DNA of 64,000 bases from Bacteroides ovatus (GTDB lineage: Bacteria > Bacteroidota > Bacteroidia > Bacteroidales > Bacteroidaceae), in assembly GCF_001314995.1 (NCBI RefSeq), contig NZ_CP012938.1, positions 4,278,001 through 4,342,000 on the forward strand. The letters run 5' to 3'. The position numbers and the translations under genes were made by a program. The notes beneath the pieces are model-generated. The model made no database searches, had not been told where the DNA came from, and saw only the letters and a list, made by a program, of their open reading frames with translations. Positions 7,940-17,138 of the stretch are shown here, in pieces. Every line of letters begins with the position of its first letter. The stretch's first letter is position 1.

Positions 7940-9160
7940 ATGCAAGGTAACGAATATACATTGCCAAATGGCCTGCGTATTATCCATGAACCAACCCTCT
8001 CAAAAGTAGCTTATTGTGGTTTTGCGATTGATGCCGGAACCCGTGATGAGGCAGAGAATGAGCAGGGAATGGCCCATTTTGTAGAACATCTGATTTTTAA
8101 GGGAACGGAGAAGCGGAAAGCCTGGCATATCCTCAACCGGATGGAGAATGTAGGTGGTGACCTGAATGCTTATACAAATAAGGAAGAAACTGTCGTCTAT
8201 GCCGCTTTCCTGAAAGAACATCTGGAACGTGCGCTTGAGTTGTTGGGGGATATTGTATTTCATTCAACCTTTCCGCAGCATGAGATAGAAAAAGAAACAG
8301 AGGTCATTATCGATGAAATCCAGTCGTATGAAGATACTCCGTCGGAACTGATATTTGACGATTTTGAAGACATGATCTTCCGCAATCATCCATTGGGAAG
8401 AAACATTCTTGGTAAGCCGGAACTTCTGCGAAGTTTTCGCACGGAAGATGTTCTATCGTTTACCCGCCGTTTTTACCAACCGGGAAATATGGTGTTTTTT
8501 GTTCAGGGGCAGTACGAGTTCAAGAGAATCATCCGCCTGGTAGAAAAATACCTGTTGGATATTCCTGATGTGAAGGTAGAGAATCGGCGTACACCTCCGC
8601 CTCTGTATGTGCCGGAACATTTGACGGTGGCTAGAGATACGCACCAGGCACATGTCATGATCGGTAGCCGTGGCTATAATGCGTATGATGACAAGCGTAC
8701 TGCACTCTATCTGCTGAATAATGTCCTTGGAGGTCCCGGAATGAATAGTAAACTGAATGTGTCCCTTCGCGAACGCAGAGGACTGGTCTATAATGTCGAA
8801 TCCAATCTGACTTCCTATACGGATACGGGAGCTTTCTGTATTTATTTCGGGACGGATGTGGATGACATGGATACTTGCCTGAAATTGACCTATAAGGAAT
8901 TGAAGCGGATGCGCGATACAAAGATGACTTCTTCCCAGTTGGCGGCAGCGAAAAAGCAGTTGATCGGGCAAATCGGAGTAGCGTCCGATAACTTTGAGAA
9001 TAATGCGTTAGGGATGGCGAAAACATTCCTTCATTATCATAAGTATGAATCATCCGAGCTTGTTTTTAAGCGTATAGAAGAGCTAACAGCAGAGATGTTG
9101 TTGGAAGTTGCCAATGAGATGTTTGCAGAGGAATACTTATCTACGTTGATTTACAAATAA
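7940..9160 (+). CDS. M16 family zinc metallopeptidase
   Basis: The 406-residue protein carries the inverted zinc motif HFVEH (46-50) in GMAHFVEHLIFKGT. A downstream acidic segment (EVIIDEIQSYEDTP) supplies the third zinc ligand, and a C-terminal inactive-like half follows with GGPGMNSKL..LRERRGLVYNV. This is the pitrilysin/processing-peptidase family. There is no signal peptide, suggesting a cytoplasmic oligopeptidase. The start at 7940 is supported by AAGGAAG about 11 bases upstream and by alignment of the first residues with the family; the frame extends to 7898 but that would place the -7 box inside the gene. It is divergent from the LOG operon. Confidence 0.9.
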   Translation: MQGNEYTLPNGLRIIHEPTLSKVAYCGFAIDAGTRDEAENEQGMAHFVEHLIFKGTEKRKAWHILNRMENVGGDLNAYTNKEETVVYAAFLKEHLERALELLGDIVFHSTFPQHEIEKETEVIIDEIQSYEDTPSELIFDDFEDMIFRNHPLGRNILGKPELLRSFRTEDVLSFTRRFYQPGNMVFFVQGQYEFKRIIRLVEKYLLDIPDVKVENRRTPPPLYVPEHLTVARDTHQAHVMIGSRGYNAYDDKRTALYLLNNVLGGPGMNSKLNVSLRERRGLVYNVESNLTSYTDTGAFCIYFGTDVDDMDTCLKLTYKELKRMRDTKMTSSQLAAAKKQLIGQIGVASDNFENNALGMAKTFLHYHKYESSELVFKRIEELTAEMLLEVANEMFAEEYLSTLIYK

Positions 9161-9172
9161 TTGATTGACAGA

Positions 9173-9203
9173 TTTGCTTTCATTGCCAGAATTCGTATTT
9201 TTG
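9173..9203 (+). promoter_or_regulatory. Complete sigma-ABfr promoter for the AAA-ATPase gene
   Basis: TTTG (9173-9176) and TATTTTTG (9196-9203) are separated by exactly 19 bases, matching the Bacteroides -33/-7 consensus. The gene starts 42 bases further on, at 9246. Confidence 0.75.
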
Positions 9204-9245
9204 TAGCAGATACGTATGTGATAACAATCTAATAGTAGAAATTGT

Positions 9246-10814
9246 ATGTTGGTGACGGGCAGAAAACTCCCTATCGGGATTCAGACTTTCGAAGATATCC
9301 GCAATGACGGATACTTGTATGTAGATAAGACCGCATTGATGTGGACTATAGCAAACATCGGTAAACCTTTTTTTTTAAGCCGTCCGCGCCGATTCGGAAA
9401 GAGTTTGTTAATTTCTACGTTTGAAGCCTATTTCAAGGGACGGCGTGACCTTTTCACGGGACTTGCCGTGGAACAATTAGAAAAGAAGTGGGAAGAATAT
9501 CCCGTACTGCATCTGGATTTGAATGCCGAGAAATATGATTCACCGGACAGATTGGATGCTATTTTAAGTAACCAGTTAACTCAATGGGAAGCTATATATG
9601 GCAGGGGAGAAGATGAAACCACTTTGTCTTCCCGCTTCTTGGGTGTCATTCGTCGTGCCTCCGAACAAGCAGGCAGGGGTGTTGTAGTCCTGGTGGATGA
9701 GTATGATAAGCCCTTACTACAGGCTATTCAGAATGAACCGCTTCTCGATTCTTACCGTTCTACTTTGAAAGCTTTCTACGGTGTGTTGAAGAGTGCAGAC
9801 CGCTATCTTCGTTTTGCTTTTCTGACAGGTGTCACCAAATTCTCGCAAGTAAGTGTGTTTAGTGATCTGAACCAATTGAATGACATCAGTCTGAATTATG
9901 ACTTCTCTACTCTTTGTGGAATCACCCGCGAAGAACTTCTTGCTAATTTTGAACCGGAGATTGCGGCTTTATCACAAGCGAATGATATGAGTACGGAAGA
10001 AGTTGTAGAAACAATGACCCGACAGTATGACGGCTATCATTTTCATCCTAATGGAGAAGGAGTGTTCAATCCGTTCAGTGTGCTGAATGCGTTTTTTAGT
10101 AAAGAGTTCGGCAATTACTGGTTTCAGACCGGAACTCCTACTTTCCTTGTGAAGTTATTGAAAGAGAGCGATTATGATCTTCGCTTGCTGATGGATGGTA
10201 TAGAGACAGCTGCTTCCGCTTTCACTGAATATCGTGCTGATAGGAAAAATCCTATTCCATTGATTTATCAGAGTGGTTATCTGACTATTAAAGATTATGA
10301 CAGAGAGTTTAGACTTTATCGTTTAGGCTTTCCTAACGACGAAGTACGTTATGGCTTTCTTAACTTTTTACTCCCATTTTATACGGCAGTCACGGATGAA
10401 GAACGAAGCTTTTATATAGGTAAGTTTGTTCAAGAACTACGTACAGGCAATGTTGACGCTTTCATGCACCGCTTTGAAGCTTTCTTTGCAGATTTTCCTT
10501 ACGAGTTGAATGACCAGACTGAACGTCATTATCAAGTCATCATATATTTAATATTCAAACTGATGGGACAATTCACGCAGGCAGAAGTACATAGCTCACG
10601 GGGACGTGCAGATGCGGTTGTACGAACCCCGAAGTTCATCTATATTTTCGAATTCAAGCTGAATGGGACTGTTGAGCAGGCCATGGAGCAGATTGAAGAA
10701 AAAGGTTATGCTTTTCCTTATACGGCAGAGGATCAACAAGTGATAAAAGTTGGTGTAGAGTTTAGCGCAGAGAAACGAAATGTAGAGCGCTGGATGGTAG
10801 CGAAAGAAATTTAA
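9246..10814 (+). CDS. AAA-ATPase-like / PD-(D/E)XK nuclease-like protein (DUF1703 type)
   Basis: The 522-residue protein joins an N-terminal AAA-ATPase_like domain to a C-terminal PDDEXK_9-type domain. The ATPase part has the P-loop variant RPRRFGKSL (46-54) and Walker B VVVLVDEYDKPL. The nuclease-like part has GRADAVV..PKFIYIFEFKLNG, carrying the D...E-x-K motif. Such proteins are abundant and multicopy in Bacteroidales; their function is not established, and links to mobile DNA or defence have been suggested. It has its own promoter. The next gene begins 13 bases after its stop, so read-through is possible. Confidence 0.88.
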   Translation: MLVTGRKLPIGIQTFEDIRNDGYLYVDKTALMWTIANIGKPFFLSRPRRFGKSLLISTFEAYFKGRRDLFTGLAVEQLEKKWEEYPVLHLDLNAEKYDSPDRLDAILSNQLTQWEAIYGRGEDETTLSSRFLGVIRRASEQAGRGVVVLVDEYDKPLLQAIQNEPLLDSYRSTLKAFYGVLKSADRYLRFAFLTGVTKFSQVSVFSDLNQLNDISLNYDFSTLCGITREELLANFEPEIAALSQANDMSTEEVVETMTRQYDGYHFHPNGEGVFNPFSVLNAFFSKEFGNYWFQTGTPTFLVKLLKESDYDLRLLMDGIETAASAFTEYRADRKNPIPLIYQSGYLTIKDYDREFRLYRLGFPNDEVRYGFLNFLLPFYTAVTDEERSFYIGKFVQELRTGNVDAFMHRFEAFFADFPYELNDQTERHYQVIIYLIFKLMGQFTQAEVHSSRGRADAVVRTPKFIYIFEFKLNGTVEQAMEQIEEKGYAFPYTAEDQQVIKVGVEFSAEKRNVERWMVAKEI

Positions 10815-10827
10815 TATAAAATTGATT

Positions 10828-11925
10828 ATGAAAAACTTAATACGAAATGTCTGGGTTTGCTTGGGGCTGATGGTGCTTCCCTTCACAGCCTCCGGACAAC
10901 AAAAGGATAACATTACCTATGTGCCGGCTCAAGAGCTTTTACTGGTAGGCAAAGCAACTACCGAAGGCGAATACTTCCATCGGGTAGATACAGCCAAGTA
11001 TCGTACAATGCCTCCCACAGTGAAGAAACTATTCACAAACTCTGCCGGTCTGGCTATCTCTTTTACAACGAATAGCCCCGTCATAAAAGCCAAATGGATG
11101 GTTCCTGATAATTACCAGTTACCCAATCTGACCAGAGTTGCTCAGAAAGGTCTGGATTTATATATCAAACGGGATGGAAAATGGCAATTTGCCGGAGTAG
11201 GGATACCGGGTGGTGTGACTACGGAAAAAGTGCTTGTTGATAATATGGGTACGGAAGAGAAAGAATGTTTGTTATATCTGCCTTTATATGATGAACTGAA
11301 AAGTCTGGAAATAGGTGTTTCTTCTGATGCACACATACGTAAAGGAGAAAATCCGTTCAAAGAAAAGATAGTGGTATACGGGTCCAGTATTTTGCAGGGA
11401 GCATCTGCCAGTCGTCCCGGGATGGCTTATCCGGCTCGTTTGTCCCGTAGCAGCGGATATAATTTTATCAATTTAGGATTGAGCGGAAACGGCAAGATGG
11501 AGAAAGAAGTTGCCGAGATGTTGGCGGATATTGATGCGGATGCTTTCATTCTCGATTGTATTCCTAATCCTTCTCCCAAAGAGATAACCGACCGGACTGT
11601 TGATTTTGTAATGACGTTGCGCCAGAAGCATCCGGATACGCCTATTATTGTGATACAGACATTGATACGTGAAACAGGTAATTTCAACCAGAAAGCTCGT
11701 GAGAATGTAAAACGACAGAACGAGGCCATCGCTGAACAGGTAGAAGTATTGCGAAAGAAGAATGTCAAGAACCTGTATTTCATAAAAGAAGATCAATTCT
11801 TGGGAACAGACCATGAGGGGACTGTAGATGGGACCCATCCGAATGACTTGGGATTCGACCGAATGTTGAAGAAATATAAACCGGCTATCAGTAAGATTCT
11901 GAAGATCAAATTCAAGGCTGAATAA
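10828..11925 (+). CDS. SGNH/GDSL-type hydrolase, secreted
   Basis: The 365-residue protein has an N-terminal signal peptide ending near ASGQ, a beta-sandwich N-terminal domain (about 30-165) and a C-terminal SGNH hydrolase domain. The blocks are VVYGSSILQG (nucleophile Ser), NLGLSGNGK, a C-terminal DGTHPND carrying the catalytic Asp and His, and DADAFILDCIPN. These enzymes are esterases, often deacetylating carbohydrate. The ATG at 10828 is preferred over a TTG six bases earlier. It sits convergent to the GDPD gene of locus B and shares a bidirectional terminator with it. An ester-removal role in glycan use is plausible but unproven. Confidence 0.86.
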   Translation: MKNLIRNVWVCLGLMVLPFTASGQQKDNITYVPAQELLLVGKATTEGEYFHRVDTAKYRTMPPTVKKLFTNSAGLAISFTTNSPVIKAKWMVPDNYQLPNLTRVAQKGLDLYIKRDGKWQFAGVGIPGGVTTEKVLVDNMGTEEKECLLYLPLYDELKSLEIGVSSDAHIRKGENPFKEKIVVYGSSILQGASASRPGMAYPARLSRSSGYNFINLGLSGNGKMEKEVAEMLADIDADAFILDCIPNPSPKEITDRTVDFVMTLRQKHPDTPIIVIQTLIRETGNFNQKARENVKRQNEAIAEQVEVLRKKNVKNLYFIKEDQFLGTDHEGTVDGTHPNDLGFDRMLKKYKPAISKILKIKFKAE

Positions 11926-11964
11926 CAGGAATGAAAGATTATAACAGAGACAGATAGAAAAAAT

Positions 11965-11996
11965 AAAGGTCAATTCATGGGGGTGAATTGGCCTTT
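11965..11996. terminator. Bidirectional terminator between SGNH hydrolase and the GDPD gene
   Basis: AAAGGTCAATTCA (11965-11977) pairs with TGAATTGGCCTTT (11984-11996) with one G-U pair. There are T-runs on both strands (TTTTTCTTTT on plus, TTTATTTTTTC on minus), so it can end both convergent transcripts. Confidence 0.9.
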
Positions 11997-12031
11997 TTCT
12001 TTTGCAAATGTGTTAAGTTGCTGTTGGTATT

Positions 12032-12931
12032 TTATAGTTTCCTTAAACCTTTATCTTCTAAGTATTTGATTAATTCTTGGGGACGATCAGTTTGTATCAT
12101 AGTTGCCTTATGTTCCAGTATCCATCCCCAATGCTTATCTTTACCTTCTAATAGGGCGTTTTCGTCATCATGTCCACCGCATAGACTATCCCATAGAGTA
12201 TTCATCCATACCCGGCTACCAGATTGTACAATTTTATCAATAACCTTTAAATTTGAAGTCTGTTCGTCTTTGAAGCAGAGTTCATAGGCTATTGGCGTAA
12301 AGTCTTTAATAAAACTTTCGGTCGCTTTTATATCTTCTTCTTTCCATAAATGAATGATAGGCATATAGAGCATACTGGTATTGGTTCCATATTCCTCTTG
12401 AACTTTCTCGACAGGATACCTTCCTTTTATAATCACTTGTTTTTCCATTCCACATTTTCGAATGATGGGAAGAATCTCCTTTATATATGTTCCGCCTTTA
12501 TCTATATTGACCAGAATACGATCTTTACATGTCATTAACGCTTCTTCTAAAGTGGGTATGGATCGGCGGGTCTTTATACCGTTTCCACTTTTCAGCACAA
12601 ATTGTTTTAGTTCTGTTGTCGTATAGTTTTTAATGGCGCCTTTTCCTGTTGAAGTGCGGTCTAGCGTTGCGTCATGCATACAAATAAAGTTGTTGTCTTT
12701 GGTTTGCTGAATGTCAAGTTCAACCATGTCTGCTCCCATAGCGATGGCATTCTCTATACATTGTATGGAGTTCTCCGGAGCATTCCTCCAGTCGCCACGG
12801 TGAGCTATAACAAATACATATTGAGAATTCTTGTCGTGAAGATTCCTCAATAGTTTATCAATTCTGGATTCTGCTTCAGCAGATAATGAAACCAGAAGAA
12901 CTGATAATAGAAATATAATTTTCCTTGTCAT
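12032..12931 (-). CDS. Secreted glycerophosphodiester phosphodiesterase family protein (locus B, canonical motif)
   Basis: The 299-residue protein has a signal peptide (1-20, ending AEA) and one GDPD TIM-barrel domain. The canonical active-site residues are present: AHRG (His44, Arg45), APENS (Glu53), VELD (Glu71, Asp73) and MHD followed by LDRTS (His86). The later metal-ligand position reads VNIDK rather than E-I-K, as in a known GDPD subgroup. GDPDs hydrolyse glycerophosphodiesters to an alcohol and glycerol-3-phosphate using divalent metal. No lipobox is seen, so it is probably periplasmic. It is last in the sigma-controlled operon (22336 to 12032) and is closest in type to the GDPD at 41527. 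Confidence 0.88.
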   Translation of the reverse strand: MTRKIIFLLSVLLVSLSAEAESRIDKLLRNLHDKNSQYVFVIAHRGDWRNAPENSIQCIENAIAMGADMVELDIQQTKDNNFICMHDATLDRTSTGKGAIKNYTTTELKQFVLKSGNGIKTRRSIPTLEEALMTCKDRILVNIDKGGTYIKEILPIIRKCGMEKQVIIKGRYPVEKVQEEYGTNTSMLYMPIIHLWKEEDIKATESFIKDFTPIAYELCFKDEQTSNLKVIDKIVQSGSRVWMNTLWDSLCGGHDDENALLEGKDKHWGWILEHKATMIQTDRPQELIKYLEDKGLRKL

Positions 12932-12997
12932 ACGTGCTTTTCTTAAATAAAATGTTTTGATCTATATTGGGTACCTATGAAAAACTATCCTATAAAG

Positions 12998-13963
12998 TTA
13001 TCTTAATCCTTTTTCTTTTAAATAAGAGTTGACAAGATCAGAGTAATCAGTTTGCACAACTTCTATTTTGTTATCTATAAAAGTTTGAAGGTGCGAATAT
13101 TTACTATTCAGTAGATCGCTATCCCAATCTAAATGATTGGCATAACCTACTAACTTGGCATCTTTAATAGCTCCCATTAGTTCAGTGAGAGATGCATTGT
13201 CTATTCCGAATTGTACCATTTGTACTTTACTGTAATATTTGGCGAGGACTTTTACTTCTGCCGCAGTGGATACCCATGGAAAAGGAATGGCTCCAGGGTT
13301 AATAGTATTCATTTCTTCAATATATGATGTACTGGAACCAGTATAATAGCAAACCTGGTCGATCATCCCTTTTTCTGCAACCGTTTTAATGATTTTACCT
13401 AAAAGACCCTTCTCTTTTACATCGACACAAACATAGATTTTGCCTTTCGCAGCATCCAATACTTCCTCAAGTGTAGGCACTTTGTATTCAGTGATACCTT
13501 TAGAACCTTTTAAAAAATATTGATAAAGAGTTTGATAAGTCATATTGGCTACAGCACCAGTTCCGTTTGTTGTAGCATTAATGGTTGTATTGTGCATATT
13601 TACGATTACTCCGTCAGAAGTTGCTCTAGGGTCTATTTCAATCATATCGGCACCGACTTCTATTGCATATTGGATAGCGGGAATAGAATTTTCAGGAATT
13701 CCGTCACGTATTCCCTTATAGGTGTTGCTACGATGAGCGCAAGTCCACATTTTCAGACTTGTGTTGCTGGAAAGATTCTTTAAGTCGGTTGTTAAACTTT
13801 TAGTGTCAGGTTCTTCACCTGGGTCCTCCGGGTCTTCATTATCATCCGGAGGAGTCGGCTGATTTTTGTTTTCATATTCATCATTGGAAGAGCCGCAACT
13901 GGTACACATTACTTGCCCGGATACAAGTAAGATGATTGCCAAAAGAAAAAATACTTTCTTCAT
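12998..13963 (-). CDS. GDPD-family lipoprotein with altered active-site motif (locus B)
   Basis: The 321-residue protein has a lipoprotein signal (candidate Cys20 or Cys23), then an acidic Pro/Asp/Glu-rich linker (about 35-55) of the kind found in surface-exposed Bacteroides lipoproteins. A GDPD barrel follows. His77-Arg78 (AHR), Glu91 (PEN), Glu109 and Asp111 (EID) and His124 are present. However, the usual HD..LDRTT block reads HNTTINATT, so Asp becomes Asn125 and the Asp-Arg pair becomes Asn-Ala. The lipoprotein at 30900 has the same NATTNGTG ending. It may therefore be a distinct subfamily with a different substrate or weaker activity. It lies between the beta-propeller lipoprotein and the periplasmic GDPD. 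Confidence 0.85.
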   Translation of the reverse strand: MKKVFFLLAIILLVSGQVMCTSCGSSNDEYENKNQPTPPDDNEDPEDPGEEPDTKSLTTDLKNLSSNTSLKMWTCAHRSNTYKGIRDGIPENSIPAIQYAIEVGADMIEIDPRATSDGVIVNMHNTTINATTNGTGAVANMTYQTLYQYFLKGSKGITEYKVPTLEEVLDAAKGKIYVCVDVKEKGLLGKIIKTVAEKGMIDQVCYYTGSSTSYIEEMNTINPGAIPFPWVSTAAEVKVLAKYYSKVQMVQFGIDNASLTELMGAIKDAKLVGYANHLDWDSDLLNSKYSHLQTFIDNKIEVVQTDYSDLVNSYLKEKGLR

Positions 13964-13993
13964 AGTCTTTTTATTTTATTTATTAGATAATGT

Positions 13994-14021
13994 AGGATAG
14001 GCTATCGAAATAACCTATCCT
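13994..14021 (-). other. Intercistronic hairpin before the lipoprotein GDPD gene
   Basis: AGGATAGGCTAT (13994-14005) pairs with ATAACCTATCCT (14010-14021) with one G-U pair and a four-base loop. On the minus strand it is not followed by a clear T-run, so it may be an RNA-processing or stability element or a weak attenuator. Confidence 0.6.
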
Positions 14022-14033
14022 GTTTGATTTGAA

Positions 14034-15719
14034 TTATTTTACTGTAGCAGTGTGTTGAGCGTCTTTTGCACGCATCGGCCAGCCTGTTGTTGGTAATCCT
14101 TTCACATATTTGGATGACAGGGCCACTAATAAACTTTTCGATTCATCTTGGGTGTTAGTAATGGCCACATAGATAGTCCCGTCTGCATCCACTACCGGTG
14201 AACTCCAGAATTTGCCTTGTGTTGCAGCCCATTCGGATGCATAAGCACTTTCACTGTTAGCAATTGCTCCGGCCACATCAAGTACGGCAATAGCGTCAGT
14301 ACCATTTGCGTCAAGGATATAGAAATTACCACGTTCCGTACCGAACAAGATATGTCCATCCTTATCAATAACAGGAGTACTGCTAACACTTTCTGATATC
14401 TCATATTGCCATTTGATAGTTCCACCTGCTGACAATGCAACAATTCCGCCAGGCATATCTCCCTGACTTTTCAATGAGGCATATACAGTGCCATCTGTGC
14501 CGATAACGACTCCTCCCTGATCTTGTTTGCCGGTATTCTCAATAGGGGTAGTCCAACGTACACTACCGTCACTGGCAACGGAATAGATGGTAGTAGTCAG
14601 ATCAGATGTATAAATCATGCCATATACATTTCCTTCATTGTCTATGGCCATTGATGCATGACAGCCGCTGTTCAAACCACTGTCAAATGCTCTCCATGCC
14701 CATGGGCTGAAAGTATTGTCATCTTTAGCCATAGTAGCTTTTGCTACACCAAACATTCCGTAGTTGGTACACATGATATACATCATTCCTTGTTTGGAGA
14801 TAACAGGACCTGCATAAACACCTCCGGCAGGACCGCTGGTACCATCTGCGTTAGTTAAATAGCTAACACGGTTTCCTGTTGTTTTGTCTACCGCAATCAT
14901 TGAACCGGTGCTTCCCCCATTACCACAGTATACATATTTATCATCAAATGCTGGTGACACACTACGCATTTTGGCATTGGCGGCGTTACCTTTATTCCAA
15001 AAACCGGTAGTCGGATCATTGAAAGTAATCCATTTCTTATTTCCATCAGGATTGATAGCAAATAGTTTACCATTGCTTCCGTCACCTGTGCCAATGTAGA
15101 TTGTACCATCCGTATCTACAGACGGTGTCATGTTTGAGCCTCCTGTTGCCTGCGCTCCCCAAGATGGATCAGTCATGTCGAATGACCATTTTTCAATACC
15201 TGAAGTTACATCATAACTATGTAATATGTGGTCATTACTATTGATGTAAACCGTTTTTTCATCAGGAGAAAGAGCGGCGGAATTGGAAACTAACTTGGCT
15301 AAATGAGTGGAGGAGGTCCATAGTAATGTGAGGTCTCCTTTTTCTACTACTTTATCGGTAATTTCAATTGTTTTCCGGTAGAGGTTCGATCTTCCACTGC
15401 TGTCGGTTATGGTCAAACTAACAACAAATATACCTTTCTCATTGTACACGTGCTTCGGGCTTTCTTCGGTAGAAGTCGTTCCGTCCCCGAAATCCCATAC
15501 ATAAGTAAAGTTGCCACTACCTCCATAAGATGCGTTAGTGAATTGTATTTCACCTTCTATTTGCCCTCTTTCGGGAGCGATTGAGAAAGTTGCGGAAGGA
15601 ATATCTTTCCCGGCATTGTCTTCGTTGCTGCATGCGGCAAATAATAAAAGACAAACAATATATATGAACGGACATATCCGTACTTTATTTTTAATAGTTG
15701 TCATACACATAATAATCAT
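14034..15719 (-). CDS. PKD-domain, PQQ-type beta-propeller lipoprotein (locus B)
   Basis: The 561-residue protein has lipobox LFAAC (Cys30). A PKD domain follows (about 40-120; WDFGDGTTS and HVYNEKGIF are diagnostic), then a repeated beta-propeller with pyrroloquinoline-quinone-like repeats such as GTDGTVYA, IDKDGHILFGTE and VDADGTIYVA. No catalytic motif is evident. By position after SusC and SusD it is the likely surface glycan-binding protein of this locus, with the propeller as a binding platform. Starts at 15719, 15710 and 15704 are all possible; the longest is given. A phosphodiesterase or lyase activity of the propeller cannot be excluded. Confidence 0.85.
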   Translation of the reverse strand: MIIMCMTTIKNKVRICPFIYIVCLLLFAACSNEDNAGKDIPSATFSIAPERGQIEGEIQFTNASYGGSGNFTYVWDFGDGTTSTEESPKHVYNEKGIFVVSLTITDSSGRSNLYRKTIEITDKVVEKGDLTLLWTSSTHLAKLVSNSAALSPDEKTVYINSNDHILHSYDVTSGIEKWSFDMTDPSWGAQATGGSNMTPSVDTDGTIYIGTGDGSNGKLFAINPDGNKKWITFNDPTTGFWNKGNAANAKMRSVSPAFDDKYVYCGNGGSTGSMIAVDKTTGNRVSYLTNADGTSGPAGGVYAGPVISKQGMMYIMCTNYGMFGVAKATMAKDDNTFSPWAWRAFDSGLNSGCHASMAIDNEGNVYGMIYTSDLTTTIYSVASDGSVRWTTPIENTGKQDQGGVVIGTDGTVYASLKSQGDMPGGIVALSAGGTIKWQYEISESVSSTPVIDKDGHILFGTERGNFYILDANGTDAIAVLDVAGAIANSESAYASEWAATQGKFWSSPVVDADGTIYVAITNTQDESKSLLVALSSKYVKGLPTTGWPMRAKDAQHTATVK

Positions 15720-15733
15720 TTAAGGTTTTGTTA

Positions 15734-17128
15734 TTAATTTCCTGTATATCCCGCATATCCGGGATTTTGTGGGTAGGCTACCGTACCGGCCATGTCAATC
15801 TCATCTTGAGGGATCGGATAATACATCAGATAAGTACGACCATCAAGTGTTTCTAGCAATTCTAAGCGATTTGTACGTTTGATGTCCTGCCAGCGCATAC
15901 CTTCAGCATAAAATTCACGACGGCGTTCGTCCAAGATCAATGTCTGATATTCTTTGTCCGATAGAGCTTTGATTGCTGCTTCACTTGGAGCGGTAGTATA
16001 TCTTTTTTTCATATATTCCACTAATGCGGCGGCTCCGTTCGTTTTTCCGAGAGCTTCGGCTTTTACCAGATACATTTCTGAAATACGGGAGATTACTACC
16101 GGTGTGCAGGTATAATCTGACGTTTCCGCCAATTGATAAGTCCCATTCGGATATTTGATTACGCGGTTGGCATCTTGGCTGGTGAATGTGGCTTTTAACC
16201 GTACGTCTCCTTTGCGTGAAAGAGTATTATCATCAGCAAAAAGACTACTATAACACCAATCAGATGGAGCATAATTCCATGAACCGTCCGTGTCATTAAC
16301 GTATAATGTGAAGTTTAGAGGACTGGATGCTCTTGAATTATTAACATAGGCAAATATAATTTCCGGACTTGAACTTCCTGCAACCCAATTTTTAGAGAAA
16401 TCCATAGCGGTGGATGCGAGCGAGAAACTGGAATTAGCTAATACTGCTTCTGCATAGTTTGCAGCATCCGTCATCTTGTTCTGGAAAAGAGCTACACGTG
16501 CAGCAAGTGCATTTGCTGCGTCAGAAGATACGTACCATTTGGAATCTGCTTTTGACAGTAAGCGGATAGCTTTACCCAAATCTTCTTCGATGAATGTCCA
16601 TACTTCAGCTTCCGGAGAGATAGGAACCACCTCTTTTGAACGTTTACGCAGGATGGGGACATTTCCATAATGAGAGGCCAGACGATAATAAATAAATGCA
16701 CGGAAATAGTAAGAGACACCACCTACTTTTTTCATAAGAGCACTTTCTTTATTTTCGGAAGCTTCATAAGTTTCTACGAGAAAATTGACCTGATGCAATG
16801 TTGTAAATGAGTTTCTCCAAAAGGAGAGAATGTTAATTGCCTGATTGGTATACGAGGGAGACATTTCGCATGGGTCTGTAATTTGACCTCCTCCGGGACC
16901 TGCTTTGAAATTTTCCCCTTGTATATCATCCAACCACCAGAAAGTGAATGTATAATTTTCCATAGTGGCGTATACTCCATTTAATAGCTTTTCGAGATCA
17001 TCATCCGTCAAGGCTGATTGAGGAATTGCATGTCGGGGGCTGATGTCGTCCAGCCAGTCAGAACAGCTCGTGCCGAGTATAGTTATGGTCATTAAAACCA
17101 GAGTGAATAATAGTTTTATATTTTTCAT
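15734..17128 (-). CDS. SusD/RagB family outer-membrane lipoprotein (locus B)
   Basis: The 464-residue protein has lipobox LGTSC (Cys22) and the SusD family TPR scaffold. Conserved features include YYFRAFIYYRLASHYGNVPI, ISEMYLVKAEAL and the C-terminal ERRREFYAEGMRWQDIKR segment. SusD proteins cap the SusC channel and capture glycan on the cell surface. I prefer ATG 17128 over an upstream GTG at 17158, which would overlap the SusC gene. It follows SusC directly, 10 bases after its stop, and precedes the propeller lipoprotein, so the order SusC-SusD-accessory lipoprotein is standard for a polysaccharide utilisation locus. Confidence 0.94.
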   Translation of the reverse strand: MKNIKLLFTLVLMTITILGTSCSDWLDDISPRHAIPQSALTDDDLEKLLNGVYATMENYTFTFWWLDDIQGENFKAGPGGGQITDPCEMSPSYTNQAINILSFWRNSFTTLHQVNFLVETYEASENKESALMKKVGGVSYYFRAFIYYRLASHYGNVPILRKRSKEVVPISPEAEVWTFIEEDLGKAIRLLSKADSKWYVSSDAANALAARVALFQNKMTDAANYAEAVLANSSFSLASTAMDFSKNWVAGSSSPEIIFAYVNNSRASSPLNFTLYVNDTDGSWNYAPSDWCYSSLFADDNTLSRKGDVRLKATFTSQDANRVIKYPNGTYQLAETSDYTCTPVVISRISEMYLVKAEALGKTNGAAALVEYMKKRYTTAPSEAAIKALSDKEYQTLILDERRREFYAEGMRWQDIKRTNRLELLETLDGRTYLMYYPIPQDEIDMAGTVAYPQNPGYAGYTGN

Positions 17129-17138
17129 ATCGTTAGTT

